Shown one piece after another: positions 39,517 to 64,000 of a DNA stretch of 64,000 nt (positions are counted from its first letter, which is position 1; each line of letters starts with the position of its first letter). The stretch lies in assembly GCA_963693365.1 (NCBI GenBank), contig CAVNZM010000018.1, positions 496,001-560,000 of the forward strand. The letters are read 5' to 3'. The notes beneath the pieces are model-generated. The model had not been told where the DNA came from and did no database searches. It saw nothing but the letters and a program-made list of their open reading frames with translations. The stretch comes from Amoebidium appalachense. Its lineage: Eukaryota > Ichthyosporea. A program made the translations under genes and the position numbers.

Positions 39517-39790
39517 AAGGGGGGGGGGGGGGGGGGGAGGGAGGGAGGGGGGTTGATTTTTTTTTTTGGCCTGGGGGGGGCGGGGGACAGGGCCCGGGTA
39601 GGCACGGGGGGAGGACCCGGGGGGGGGGGGGGGGGGGGGAAGGGGGGAGGGGTCGGGGGGAGTGGGGAGGGGAGAGAGGTTTATTTTTTTTGGTCCCCGG
39701 GGCAGGGGGTAATTCGGGGGGCGGGGACTTTCATATTGACGACTTTGATTCAGTAAGCCCCCCTCTCCCCCCCCCCCCCCCCCCCCCCCC
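39517..39790. repeat. G-rich tract with T/G composites, then C run
   Basis: G runs, two T-run/G-rich junctions and a terminal C run (39761-39790). Confidence 0.88.
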
Positions 39791-39954
39791 CACACACACA
39801 CACGATGGGCCGGGTCTCTCCAACCTGCACGCATCGGCCATGCAACATGGCTGCGTATGATAAAGGACCCCGACCACGGTTGCCATTAATGAGCCCATAC
39901 TTCATACACGCCACCACAATATCACTCAGCCGCCCAGCAAATTTCAGTTCGCGC

Positions 39955-40315
39955 GTGTGTGTGTGGGTGTGTGTGTGTGGGGGGGGGGGGGGGGGGGGAG
40001 GGGGTTCAAGGTTTACACGGTCATTTTTTTTGGGAAACGGCCTGCACATGCTTGCCGGTGCCCGAACATGCAGCCCATAACAAACCCTCCAAAATAGGCA
40101 ACGAAAGTAACGAAAATGGGCTAGAGGGAAGGAAAAGAAAGCTGGAGGGTGAGATGAAACTATGTAGGAGGACAGGGGCGGGGGCCGGAAATAGAATATG
40201 AACTTTGAAATCAAGAGGTAACTAACATAAAGGGGGGGGGAAGGGGGGGGGGGGGGGGGGATATGCAGTGGGATGCCTCCCCCCCTCCCCGCTCCTCCCT
40301 CCCCCCCCCGGGTGC
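39955..40315. repeat. G homopolymer tracts
   Basis: Short GT run and G tract (39955-40003), a second G tract (40231-40260) and C-rich DNA to 40310. The unique island between them has no recognised feature. Confidence 0.85.
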
Positions 40316-40779
40316 CACAAGTGAGGACAAATAATTCAACACATACAGTAACAGCAGAATGTATCCTCATGCTAATGGTTCATACTTAGGGATTTGGTAT
40401 GATCATGGAAGTTTAATCAATGGATCACTCGACATATTTTGCCGGGGAACAAAGAGGACATTAGGTCACTATAAATCAAACTTTATCAAGAATACTTTGC
40501 CAAGAAAAAAATGGTTGACACGAAAACTTGTAATCCGTGCGTGCAATCATTCGTGTACATAGAGAAAACCAAATCGAAACAACAGTTGTTTCTGTTTACC
40601 ACTGACCAGACCATCCCCCCCCCCCCCCCCCCCCTCCACACACACACTCCACCCCTACATCTAAAGAAAACGGATTATTCCTAGTTCTATGTGTGAGCTC
40701 TCTGGTGGTCTCTGGGGATTAACAAGCCAGTCCTCCCCTCGGGCTCCGTAGCATCCATATACACAGCCCACTGTTTAAT

Positions 40780-40964
40780 CCCCCCCTTCCCCCCCCCCCC
40801 CCCCCCCCCCTCCTTTTTTCTTCTGGAAGGTAAACAGCACGCAGTACATCCCCTGCCACCCCCCCCCCCCCCTCCTCCCCCTCCTGGCCCTGTCAGCCCC
40901 CCTCCCCCCCCCCCCCCCTCCCCCCTCCCCCTCCCCCCCCCCCGCCCGCCCCGCCCCCCGCCTT
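40780..40964. repeat. C-rich tracts downstream of RNMT
   Basis: C homopolymers and CT-rich DNA occupy the 3' flank of the methyltransferase gene, up to its stop codon. Confidence 0.9.
40812..40850 (-). pseudogene. Duplicated scrap of the RNMT C-terminus
   Basis: On the minus strand this reads MYCVLFTFQKKK, a close match to YYVLFAFQKKKN, the last codons of the methyltransferase gene just upstream. The nucleotide match covers about 36 bases. It lies about 115 bp beyond the real stop codon, separated by C-rich DNA. It looks like a small local tandem duplication in the 3' flank. Confidence 0.75.
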
Positions 40965-41909
40965 CTAGTTCTTTTTCTTCTGGAAGGCAAACAGCACGTA
41001 GTAGCCTATGGCCTCCCACTGGTGCCTGTCTATGGTGCCGTTCTGGTCAAACACCCGCATACGCACCATCAGGTCAACATTGGTGGGCTCCCTCACCGCC
41101 TCCTGGTAAAACTCGTGGAATCTCTGGTGCAGGAGCAGCTCCAGCCCGTATTCCCGTGCTAAACCTTCGAGGTGGTGGAAGTGAACGAGAAATTCAGGGC
41201 AGGTGTCGATGGCATCCACAAGGGTGAACAGGTACTTGCACCCATAAACGGGGAAGGAATCCCGGTTGACAAATGACGCCTTGAAAACATCGTTGCCAAA
41301 CTCCAGCCCCTCCACCGACTTGACCTTCTTGACAAGCCGGCAAGCATCTGGCGTAGTGCCGATAAAATACCCGCCGGGCTTGAGCAGGTCGGTGATGTTT
41401 TGCAGCATCCTCCTCGCTCTCTGTTCGCTCTCGAAGGCGTAGTGCAAGCTGAACTGGCAGCTGACCACGTCAAATGCATATCTCTCGGGGAACATGTCTC
41501 GCAGCCGCACCGTGCCGCAATCCGCCGTGTAGAAGTCAGCCGGGGGGCGGAACCCCCTCAGCTCGGCATATCGCTGGCGAGCCTGCTGTATGCTCACATC
41601 AGCAAGGTCCACCCCTACCAACCGGCCCACCCTGCGCTTGGAATACTTGAGCAAATCGCCACCCTTGCCGCAGCACAAATCCAGCACGGTGTCGCCTGGG
41701 CGCACATACTGGTTGATGAGAAGACTCTTGACCCAGTTGTTGAAGCTGCGCAGCTGCAGGATAACGCTCTGCTGGCGGGCCTCCAGCCCCTTGTCCGGCC
41801 TGCTGTTGTAGTGCGCCTCGACCAGCTGCTTGGTTTCTGCTCCCTCCCCGCGCTGCCTCTTGGCCCCGGGCTCTTCCTCCCCCTCATACCCGCGCTTGTG
41901 GGCGGACAT
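40965..41909 (-). CDS. RNMT: mRNA cap guanine-N7 methyltransferase (RNMT/Abd1), 314 residues, single exon
   Basis: Transfers methyl from S-adenosylmethionine to N7 of the guanosine cap of pre-mRNA in the nucleus. It starts MSAHKRG at 41909; the frame is open further upstream but has no better ATG. After a short basic N-terminus (residues 1-30, KRQR) comes the family signature HYNSRPDKGLE...SFNNWVKS (33-62). Motif I is VLDLCCGKGGD (75-85), followed by VGVDLADVSIQQA (cap/AdoMet site), CQFSLHYAFE (the cap-binding hallmark) and GGYFIGTTPD. The C-terminus, IGYYVLFAFQKKK, matches human RNMT. It lacks the long N-terminal extension of the human enzyme, as in many protist forms. It is intronless although its neighbours are intron-rich, which raises the possibility of retrocopy origin, but the frame is intact and the catalytic residues are present. 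Confidence 0.97.
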   Translation of the reverse strand: MSAHKRGYEGEEEPGAKRQRGEGAETKQLVEAHYNSRPDKGLEARQQSVILQLRSFNNWVKSLLINQYVRPGDTVLDLCCGKGGDLLKYSKRRVGRLVGVDLADVSIQQARQRYAELRGFRPPADFYTADCGTVRLRDMFPERYAFDVVSCQFSLHYAFESEQRARRMLQNITDLLKPGGYFIGTTPDACRLVKKVKSVEGLEFGNDVFKASFVNRDSFPVYGCKYLFTLVDAIDTCPEFLVHFHHLEGLAREYGLELLLHQRFHEFYQEAVREPTNVDLMVRMRVFDQNGTIDRHQWEAIGYYVLFAFQKKKN

Positions 41910-42059
41910 GGTACTGGGAAAGAACCTGTGTGCCTGCGAGTGTGGGTGTGCCGGCTGGTGGACGGTGTGTTTGTGTATGCAGGGGCTGCTGATAGAGTTG
42001 CACAGCAGGGCTGGAAGTAGACGGTGGTGTTTGGTGTGTGTTGAAACACCGTGTCGCAC

Positions 42060-42324
42060 ACATACGAATTTGGCAGCTCGATGGTTTTGGACTGCAAATG
42101 ACTAAGTAGCGCGAAGTAGTAACAACGAAAAGTAGGTAGAGAGTAAAGAAAAAAGTGGCTTGTAAGTTGTGCTTGGAGCTTTTGTTTGATCTTAACAAAA
42201 CTTGCTGGCGTTTGCGCAAACACAAGGACAGCAACAGGTTGCGCAAACGGAACCGGGTGGGATCGGAATGGGTCCTGGGTGGCTCCGAGAACCACACATG
42301 TACACATGTTCGTGTACATGCGTG

Positions 42325-42367
<43 letters not shown>

Positions 42368-42398
42368 GTTCAGATTATTATTATTATTATTATTTTTT

Positions 42399-42444
<46 letters not shown>

Positions 42445-43174
42445 GTTGGCAATCAACAATGTCGAACCAACAGGCCTGCAAGGAGCCGAGGGAAAGGGAA
42501 ACTTGAGTTCGGGCCGGGGTACATATAAGGAGACCTAATATCAGGGCCTAGGGAGATATAAATACTAATTGAGGGAGGCTGCTCACGACGGTAGCAGCTG
42601 ACAGGTGAATATAACTGCACAAGTAGCCAAGTCTTAGAGTGTTTGTTATGTTTATTGACGTTTGTTTTGCCTTGCCACTACCCCTGCCAGACAGATACCT
42701 ACGATAGCAGCTCCATGGGTGGTCGGACCAAAACAAATAAGAGGCCTCGACCAGAACTGGGCAAGCACCAGGACACCCTGCCGGTTTCCCTATATATATA
42801 TGGCTGATGTTTTGTAATGCGGTGATTGAACAGAGATGAAACAGGATGAGCGTAATTATGTACTTGTGTGCTTGATTGATGCTCGCATATGTGTATGTGC
42901 AATTTAAATGAGTGATTCAAATATCAGTTGCACGTGCATACAGACAGATTCATTCAGCACTGACAATGCCTACCACCAAGAACCTTAAGAAACACTTGAA
43001 GCTGCGAGCTCTTGTTAAAAATGCAGTGGCTCATCTGTACTTCGTGTCTAATACTGCCCGCACTAATATTAGTACTTGATGCACGAGCACAGACGCACAG
43101 ACTGCACTATTTTAGTACTGTGTGCACTAAGTACTGTGTGCACTAAGTACTGTGTGCACTAAGTACTGTGTGCA
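42060..43174. other. Intergenic region between RNMT and LSM1
   Basis: No gene is recognised. It holds a (GT)n array (42329-42366), a TTA/T/G composite (42375-42445) and mostly unique sequence from 42450 to 43110. The RNMT promoter should lie near 41910-42200. Confidence 0.5.
42329..42446. repeat. (GT)n, (TTA)n, T run and G run
   Basis: GT array, then ATT triplets, a T run of about 18 and a G run of about 36. It is one of the clearest T-run/G-run junctions in the window. Confidence 0.93.
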
Positions 43175-43180
43175 CTAATA
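43113..43180 (-). repeat. 16-bp tandem repeat overlapping the LSM1 stop codon
   Basis: The unit ACTGTGTGCACTAAGT recurs about four times. The last copy contributes the TAG stop codon of LSM1 (43175-43177 on the minus strand), so the array occupies the start of the LSM1 3' UTR. Confidence 0.9.
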
Positions 43181-43330
43181 TAAGTCGTCAAAGAGTGGGT
43201 CTGAGGGCAGGGAGTAGCCCCTGTCCAGCAGTACCTTGTTCTTGAGCCTCTGCTGTGCATCACGTACCTCCTGCACCGCAAAAAGAACCTTATGTCAGTG
43301 CCGAAAGGAGTTTTTTTTTTTTTTTTTGGT

Positions 43331-43367
<37 letters not shown>

Positions 43368-44528
43368 GTTTGTCTCAAATCGTAAAAAGGAGTAGAGAGC
43401 AGGGAGAGTTGGTGGGACGAGGGCGTGGAAGATTTTTCAGATATTGTTGCTGTTGTTTGTTTGGGGGAGAGGTGGGCGGGCGAGAAATGGTGGTAGTGGG
43501 TTGTGTGTGTGTATGTATGCGTGTGTGTGTACACACGGTGTGTGTGTGTGCGTGCGTGTGTGTGCGCGCGCGCGTGTGTGATCAGGTGCTCTGTGTGTGT
43601 GTGTGCGTGTGTGTGTGGTGTGTGCGCGTGTGTGTGTGCGTGTCTAAGTGCGCGCGCCATGTGTGTGTGTATTTGTGCCTGTGCGTGCGCGCACCATGTG
43701 TGTGTGTGTGTGTGTGTGTGTGCGGGCGTGTTTGTGTGTTTTGGAAGCTGGGAGAGGGGGGGGGGGGGCATAGCAAGCAACAATCACAAATGAGAACACA
43801 CCATCTGCTCCCCCCCCCCCCCCCCCCCCAGCCCCCTCCCCCCAACCACAAAAAAAAAAAGAAAAAAAAAAGAAAAAAAAGAAAAGAACAAAGAAAAAAA
43901 ACATCCACACGCACCTGCTCGACCCTTTGAGCCTGCAGTGCATCGTCTATGTCGACCTCCACTAGGGGTGAATTTGCCTCCTTCTCTGGATCCTGCCCCG
44001 TGAACACACAGTCAAGCCACTGTCTGTTTGGCACCACTGCCCCCCACATTTAGTCTGCTCACCGACCCCTTAGCTACTTCCATCATTGAATGTGCCACAT
44101 GTCTCCCCCCCGCTCCCCCGTTCTCCCCCTTCTCCCCCCCTCCCCCCTCCTCTCCTCTATTCCAGCCAAGCCATGCTGCAAAATCAAGATCGAAGGTGGA
44201 GAAATGGGAGGTAACAGAAAGACTTGGGTACACTCGGCACAACCCAAACCCGATCTTTTTTCACAAACAGAGAACAATGACTCGAAATGTGGTATAATTC
44301 TCAGGGGTGGGGGGGGGGGGGGGGGGGGGGGGGGGGGTGGGGGGAGGGGGGGGGGGGGAGGGAGGGGGGGGGGGGGGGGGGGAGGGGAGGGGGGGGGGGG
44401 GGGGGAAGAAAGAGAGGGGAGAGGTGGTTGGGTGGGAGAAGGCAGAGGAGGGGCAGTCAATGTGAGCTTGTGCAGTAAAGGGGTACGTGGGGATTGGAGG
44501 GGAAGGCCGGGAGGGTGTGTATATGTGT

Positions 44529-44578
<50 letters not shown>

Positions 44579-44767
44579 GGGGGAGGAGGAGGGGAGGGGC
44601 ATAATACAACATATGATCACATAGGCTGTCCATAACCGAAACCTTACACCAGGGCAGTATACGAACATGTGAACTTGACGGCGGGCTGATATGGGCAAGG
44701 GGGTCGCAAAAAAGGGGGGAGGGGAGGGGGGGGGGGGGGGGGGGGGCGTGACTGTGCTTGCGGTGGT

Positions 44768-44823
<56 letters not shown>

Positions 44824-45325
44824 GCGGGGAGGGGGGGGAGACATACGATTTCACCGAGCAAAACGACGTTCTCGCCGCGAACAAGGAAAATGCCTCTGTG
44901 GATGTCTCCGTATTCTTTGCCCACGTGCACCCGCTCTATTGTGTCCTGGAGAACTAGATTTGCTGGACAGACGCAAATTGTGGTCATGTTAGATGTGCGG
45001 CAAACCATGAAAGGTAATGTGTGTGGACTGTTGTCGATCATATTACTAAATATTTTTGTTGTTTCTTTTTTTCCTCTTTCCTTTCCTACCTTCCCCCCCC
45101 CCCCCCCCCCCCCCCCCCCATCTTTCTTTTCTTTGCAAAACTCTTCTTTTTTTACGCCCGCCGGGGAAGGGGGGGCGGAGAGGGGGGGCTGCACAAAAAT
45201 TTGGAATGAGAACTCGGTGTAAGAAACCCCAGCAGGTAAAGAAATTGCGGGAGAAAGTGAAAGAATTTCCAGGCAGGTGGGACGGGGGTGGGTGTTTTTT
45301 GTTGTAGTAGTAGTAGTTGTTGTTG

Positions 45326-45399
<74 letters not shown>

Positions 45400-45400
45400 A

Positions 45401-45488
<88 letters not shown>

Positions 45489-46052
45489 CCCCCCCCCCCC
45501 TCTCTGTGTGTATGTGTGTGTGTGTGTGTGGTGTGCCTGTTTTGTGTGTGTGCTGGTACACGCCTGTATGTGTTAGTCTGTGAGTTTTAATGGTGGTGGG
45601 GCAGGAGAGGGGGAGGGGGAAGGCTTAGAGATAAGAGCCGGGTGAACGAGCCCCCCGGGGGGGGGGGGGGTTTGAATGCGGAACACAGTACGAAGTACGC
45701 ATACACGATGAGAAGCATGGTGCAGGACACGTGCAAAGGCAAACATTCAAGTATGCAACATCAGCCATGTGCACAGTATGCGTCATAAGCAGAGCCCATC
45801 CTCAGGGAGGGCCGGGGGGGGGGGGGGTTGGTATTCAGCAGGAATTTCTTTTCATTGAGAGCCGATGGGGTTGGGGTGAGGCAGAGAGGCGAGCGAGAAA
45901 GCAGGAGGGCACACCGAACAAATTGAGGAAAAGGAGGAGAACGAAAAAATTGAAAAGCCGACAGAGCAACTCGACAAAGATGAAACTATGGACTCGTGTT
46001 ACACGTGCTTGTAATCAAGCACCGGGGATTGGGCGATGGGGCGGAGGGACGG

Positions 46053-46141
<89 letters not shown>

Positions 46142-46189
46142 CGGGGGGAGAGAGAGAGAGACAGAGAGGGAGAGGGAGAGGGAGAGGGA

Positions 46190-46237
<48 letters not shown>

Positions 46238-46729
46238 GAGAGAGGGAAAGACTCTTTGAGAGAAAAAGAGAGGGAGAAGAGGAAGAGAGAGAAGAGGGGT
46301 GGGGGGGAAGGGGATGTGCAGGAAACAAATACAGGAAATGAAATTGACGGTGAGTAAGCTGATGAGGTGGCATGCTCATAAAAGAGAGAACTGGCCACTC
46401 ATAGCACCCGACAAATGGACAATCAACCGAACGGGCAAAGAAGGCGGAGTATAACTTACCAAACTGGTCGATTGAGCGAAGGTATCCGATGAGCTTCCGG
46501 CCGTCTCTCAACACAACCAACATCTTTTCTGTTTTACAAAATGTTGAGTGTCAGTACACATCAACCTCTGCATTTTAGCACAGCAGCACATGGCCGTGTG
46601 TACACAAGCACGAAGAGAGCAATAATCCCCGACAAGGCCAGCACCAGGCCTAAGAAATAGGAAAGAAGACTCACTGTCTATCTCTTCCACCAAGCTGGCG
46701 GTTCCTGGAAGATAAGCGCCGGTTGCCAT
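43175..46729 (-). CDS. LSM1: LSM1, Sm-like subunit of the cytoplasmic LSM1-7 mRNA decay ring, 5 exons, 137 residues
   Basis: LSM1 defines the LSM1-7 ring that binds oligoadenylated mRNA 3' ends with Pat1 and promotes decapping. Exons: 46729-46675, 46528-46460, 44962-44847, 43992-43915 and 43270-43175. All introns are GT-AG and the phases agree. The translation follows human LSM1 (133 residues) closely: [13 protein letters not shown], then [19 protein letters not shown] (Sm1), then [20 protein letters not shown] and [10 protein letters not shown] (Sm2). A charged C-terminal helix (QAQRVEQ...[15 protein letters not shown]) ends in DDLY. RNA-contacting residues of both Sm motifs are kept. The gene diverges from the HNOB-PH gene across a 1-kb spacer. 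Introns 2 and 3 hold a repeat unit shared with EXOC3 introns and several homopolymers. Confidence 0.97.
43310..43880. repeat. T/G composite, (GT)n and C/A composite in LSM1 intron 4
   Basis: T run to G run (43311-43366), degenerate GT/GC repeats (43500-43740), C run (43809-43829) and an A-rich run with GAAAA units (43850-43900). Confidence 0.92.
44305..44840. repeat. G-run tracts and (GT)n in LSM1 intron 3
   Basis: G runs at 44308-44405, 44543-44577 and 44728-44746, followed by a (GT)n array (44769-44820) near the LSM1 exon 3 donor. Confidence 0.92.
45085..45540. repeat. C run, (GT)n and (CT)n in LSM1 intron 2
   Basis: C run (45093-45120), GT array (45331-45398) and a pure (CT)n array (45403-45486) followed by a C run. 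The GT-to-CT switch is abrupt. Confidence 0.94.
45671..45815 (+). repeat. G-led repeat unit, fifth copy
   Basis: It matches the units at 17380-18385 (AACACAGTACGAAGTAC, CATTCAAGTATGCAACATCA, AAGCAGAGCCCATC) and likewise starts after a G run. It lies in an LSM1 intron, 27 kb from the EXOC3 cluster. Confidence 0.8.
46053..46310. repeat. G run of about 54 bases and (GA)n polypurine tract
   Basis: A G homopolymer (46053-46106) and AG/GGGA arrays form a 250-bp polypurine strand in LSM1 intron 2. Confidence 0.95.
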
Positions 46730-47745
46730 GTTGACGTGTTTTTCGTGTCGCTCCCTGTCCCTCCCTGTTCTCAGCTACCTACAAGCCCTTTAGATCACCA
46801 ATGCTTATTTTCGGGTGGATTGGTGAGTTCTGGTCTGTTCAACTCGTAGCTCTATAGTCTCTTCTCTCTTATAAAACGAAGACACAAACTTCACTGATTT
46901 ATTGTGGGAGATTATGATTGGATAAATATGTATCACTTACGTAAGAGTTCAGCAATTTGTGCTGACCAATCACCTGATGCGGCCTCGCTTAATGGAAGAT
47001 GAGTAACCACCCACCACCAATGACCGTCTATAATATATAATTTAGTATCACTGTTCTCATACATGACTATGTACAATAGACGGTTCACGCAGCATCGGGG
47101 GCCAAAAAAAAGCAAAAAAAAAGGGAAAAAAAACAACATCAAAGGGAAAATCGAGCTATTTTTATGACTAATGTATTCATTAGCATTTGGCATTTCGGAC
47201 GTGTATGATAATGTGAATTCCATGTTCTTATATTTGGGTGGTACCTCAAACGATGAATCTGGCCGCTCAGTGTGATCGCTAGTGAGATTACAAGTGTACA
47301 CCGGGCAGGTTGTGTGCAAAGAAAACATGGGAATTGGAGTTTGCTAAGAAGTTACACGCATAGCATTTACGCGTAAGCCTGCTCGTGTTTCTTTCTCAAG
47401 GTGAATTGAGCATACTTGTGGACTTATTGTGCACCGGGGGGCGTCACACCATTGTCCTGTTCCCAACGTTGATAATCAACACTTACTATATTTTGATTAC
47501 TTGTAGCAACAACGCCTCTAGGGCTGCATATATGCATAGTCCCGTGCATTAGGGACTCTGGAGATGCTTTCCATGCTGACATCCAGCTAGAATTTGTTTC
47601 GAGGTCTCTCACAATGAAACGCTACCACCACCCAAGAACCAAGCAGAAGTCTTCTTCTTGTGATTTCTGTCAGCAAAAATAGGTTACTAAGATAAATTAG
47701 ACATAACTTTGTAGGTTCTTAACAGCAGGAGTTAGGCACCCGAAC
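46730..47745. promoter_or_regulatory. Divergent intergenic region between LSM1 and the HNOB-PH gene
   Basis: The two genes start at its two ends and point outwards, so both promoters must lie in this 1016 bp. It is mostly unique sequence apart from A-rich stretches near 47105-47135. It carries CCAAT/ATTGG boxes (GACCAATCACC near 46965 and GATTGG near 46915). A 131-codon open frame (47328-46933, minus) has no recognisable domain and I do not call it a gene. Confidence 0.6.
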
Positions 47746-63907
<16,162 letters not shown>

Positions 63908-64000
63908 TGAGGGGCTTTGTTCAAGTGTCTTCTGCCTGCACGCTTAGATTGATTCCGGGTTGGTCATTTTTGTGACGTTTTCTAGTTTGTCCTTTGGTGT
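63908..64000. other. 3' flank of the HNOB-PH gene
   Basis: No further coding exon is recognised to the end of the window. A polyadenylation signal is not seen in these 93 bases. Confidence 0.5.

Noticed and set aside
39805-39955. Minus-strand stretch with SDIVVACMKYGLINGN and a GT donor
   Set aside because: It lacks a proper acceptor and any partner exon. The complementary strand is equally open.
41910-42059. An N-terminal extension of the RNMT frame
   Set aside because: The frame is open but has no ATG in good context. The ATG at 41909 gives a family-typical basic N-terminus.
46933-47328. A 131-codon minus-strand open frame in the LSM1/HNOB-PH spacer
   Set aside because: No recognisable domain. 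It contains a homopolymer-derived Phe-rich stretch and lies in the shared promoter interval.

Overview
This is a stretch of intron-rich nuclear DNA from a eukaryote. Five things show it: spliced genes with GT-AG introns, a spliceosomal U4 snRNA gene, an exocyst subunit, an mRNA cap methyltransferase and an LSM1 gene. The presence of heme-NO-binding (HNOB/HNOBA) domains, a PH domain and an animal-like Sec6 is compatible with a unicellular relative of animals or another protist. That is inference; the species cannot be read from the window. Introns are saturated with (CA)n/(GT)n microsatellites, G or C homopolymers, T-run/G-run composites and minisatellites. Most long open frames here are translations of those repeats and are not genes.

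Left part (1-11.8 kb). A minus-strand spliced gene (444-3146, running off the left edge) encodes an N-terminal zinc-knuckle-like segment and a tyrosine-recombinase-like core. It carries an apparent 1-nt frameshift. Beside it, on the same strand, lies a frameshifted RuvC-fold Holliday junction resolvase of the Cce1/poxvirus-A22 type (3663-4302). Next is a decayed LINE whose reverse-transcriptase frame was split by a young non-autonomous LTR retrotransposon (5325-8018; two 605-bp LTRs that appear to differ at one position; 5-bp target duplication ACTAT). A second LINE fragment follows (8345-9060), then about 2.7 kb without recognisable genes.

Centre (11.8-28.0 kb). One minus-strand gene of 21 exons encodes a complete 782-residue exocyst subunit Sec6/EXOC3. 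All its splice phases agree. Its introns hold several minisatellites, a tRNA-derived element, an array of CCATATATGG palindromes and copies of dispersed repeats.

Middle right (28-43 kb). This is mostly repeats, with two landmarks: a 5'-truncated LINE on the minus strand (30.3-31.6 kb) and a well-preserved U4 snRNA gene on the plus strand (about 31889-32034). At 40965-41909 is an intronless minus-strand cap guanine-N7 methyltransferase (RNMT/Abd1, 314 residues), with a duplicated scrap of its own last codons downstream.

Right part (43-64 kb). LSM1 (minus, 5 exons, 137 residues) and a plus-strand gene of about 17 exons (47746-63907) diverge from a 1-kb intergenic region. The plus-strand gene is the most unusual object in the window. 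It has an sGC-like HNOB domain, an HNOBA domain, a helical segment resembling the region upstream of PDE8/RegA-type phosphodiesterase domains, a Ser/Arg linker and a PH domain. I find no guanylate cyclase domain. The conserved genes (U4, LSM1, RNMT, EXOC3) act in splicing, mRNA decay, mRNA capping and secretion. Nothing in their arrangement suggests a shared pathway.
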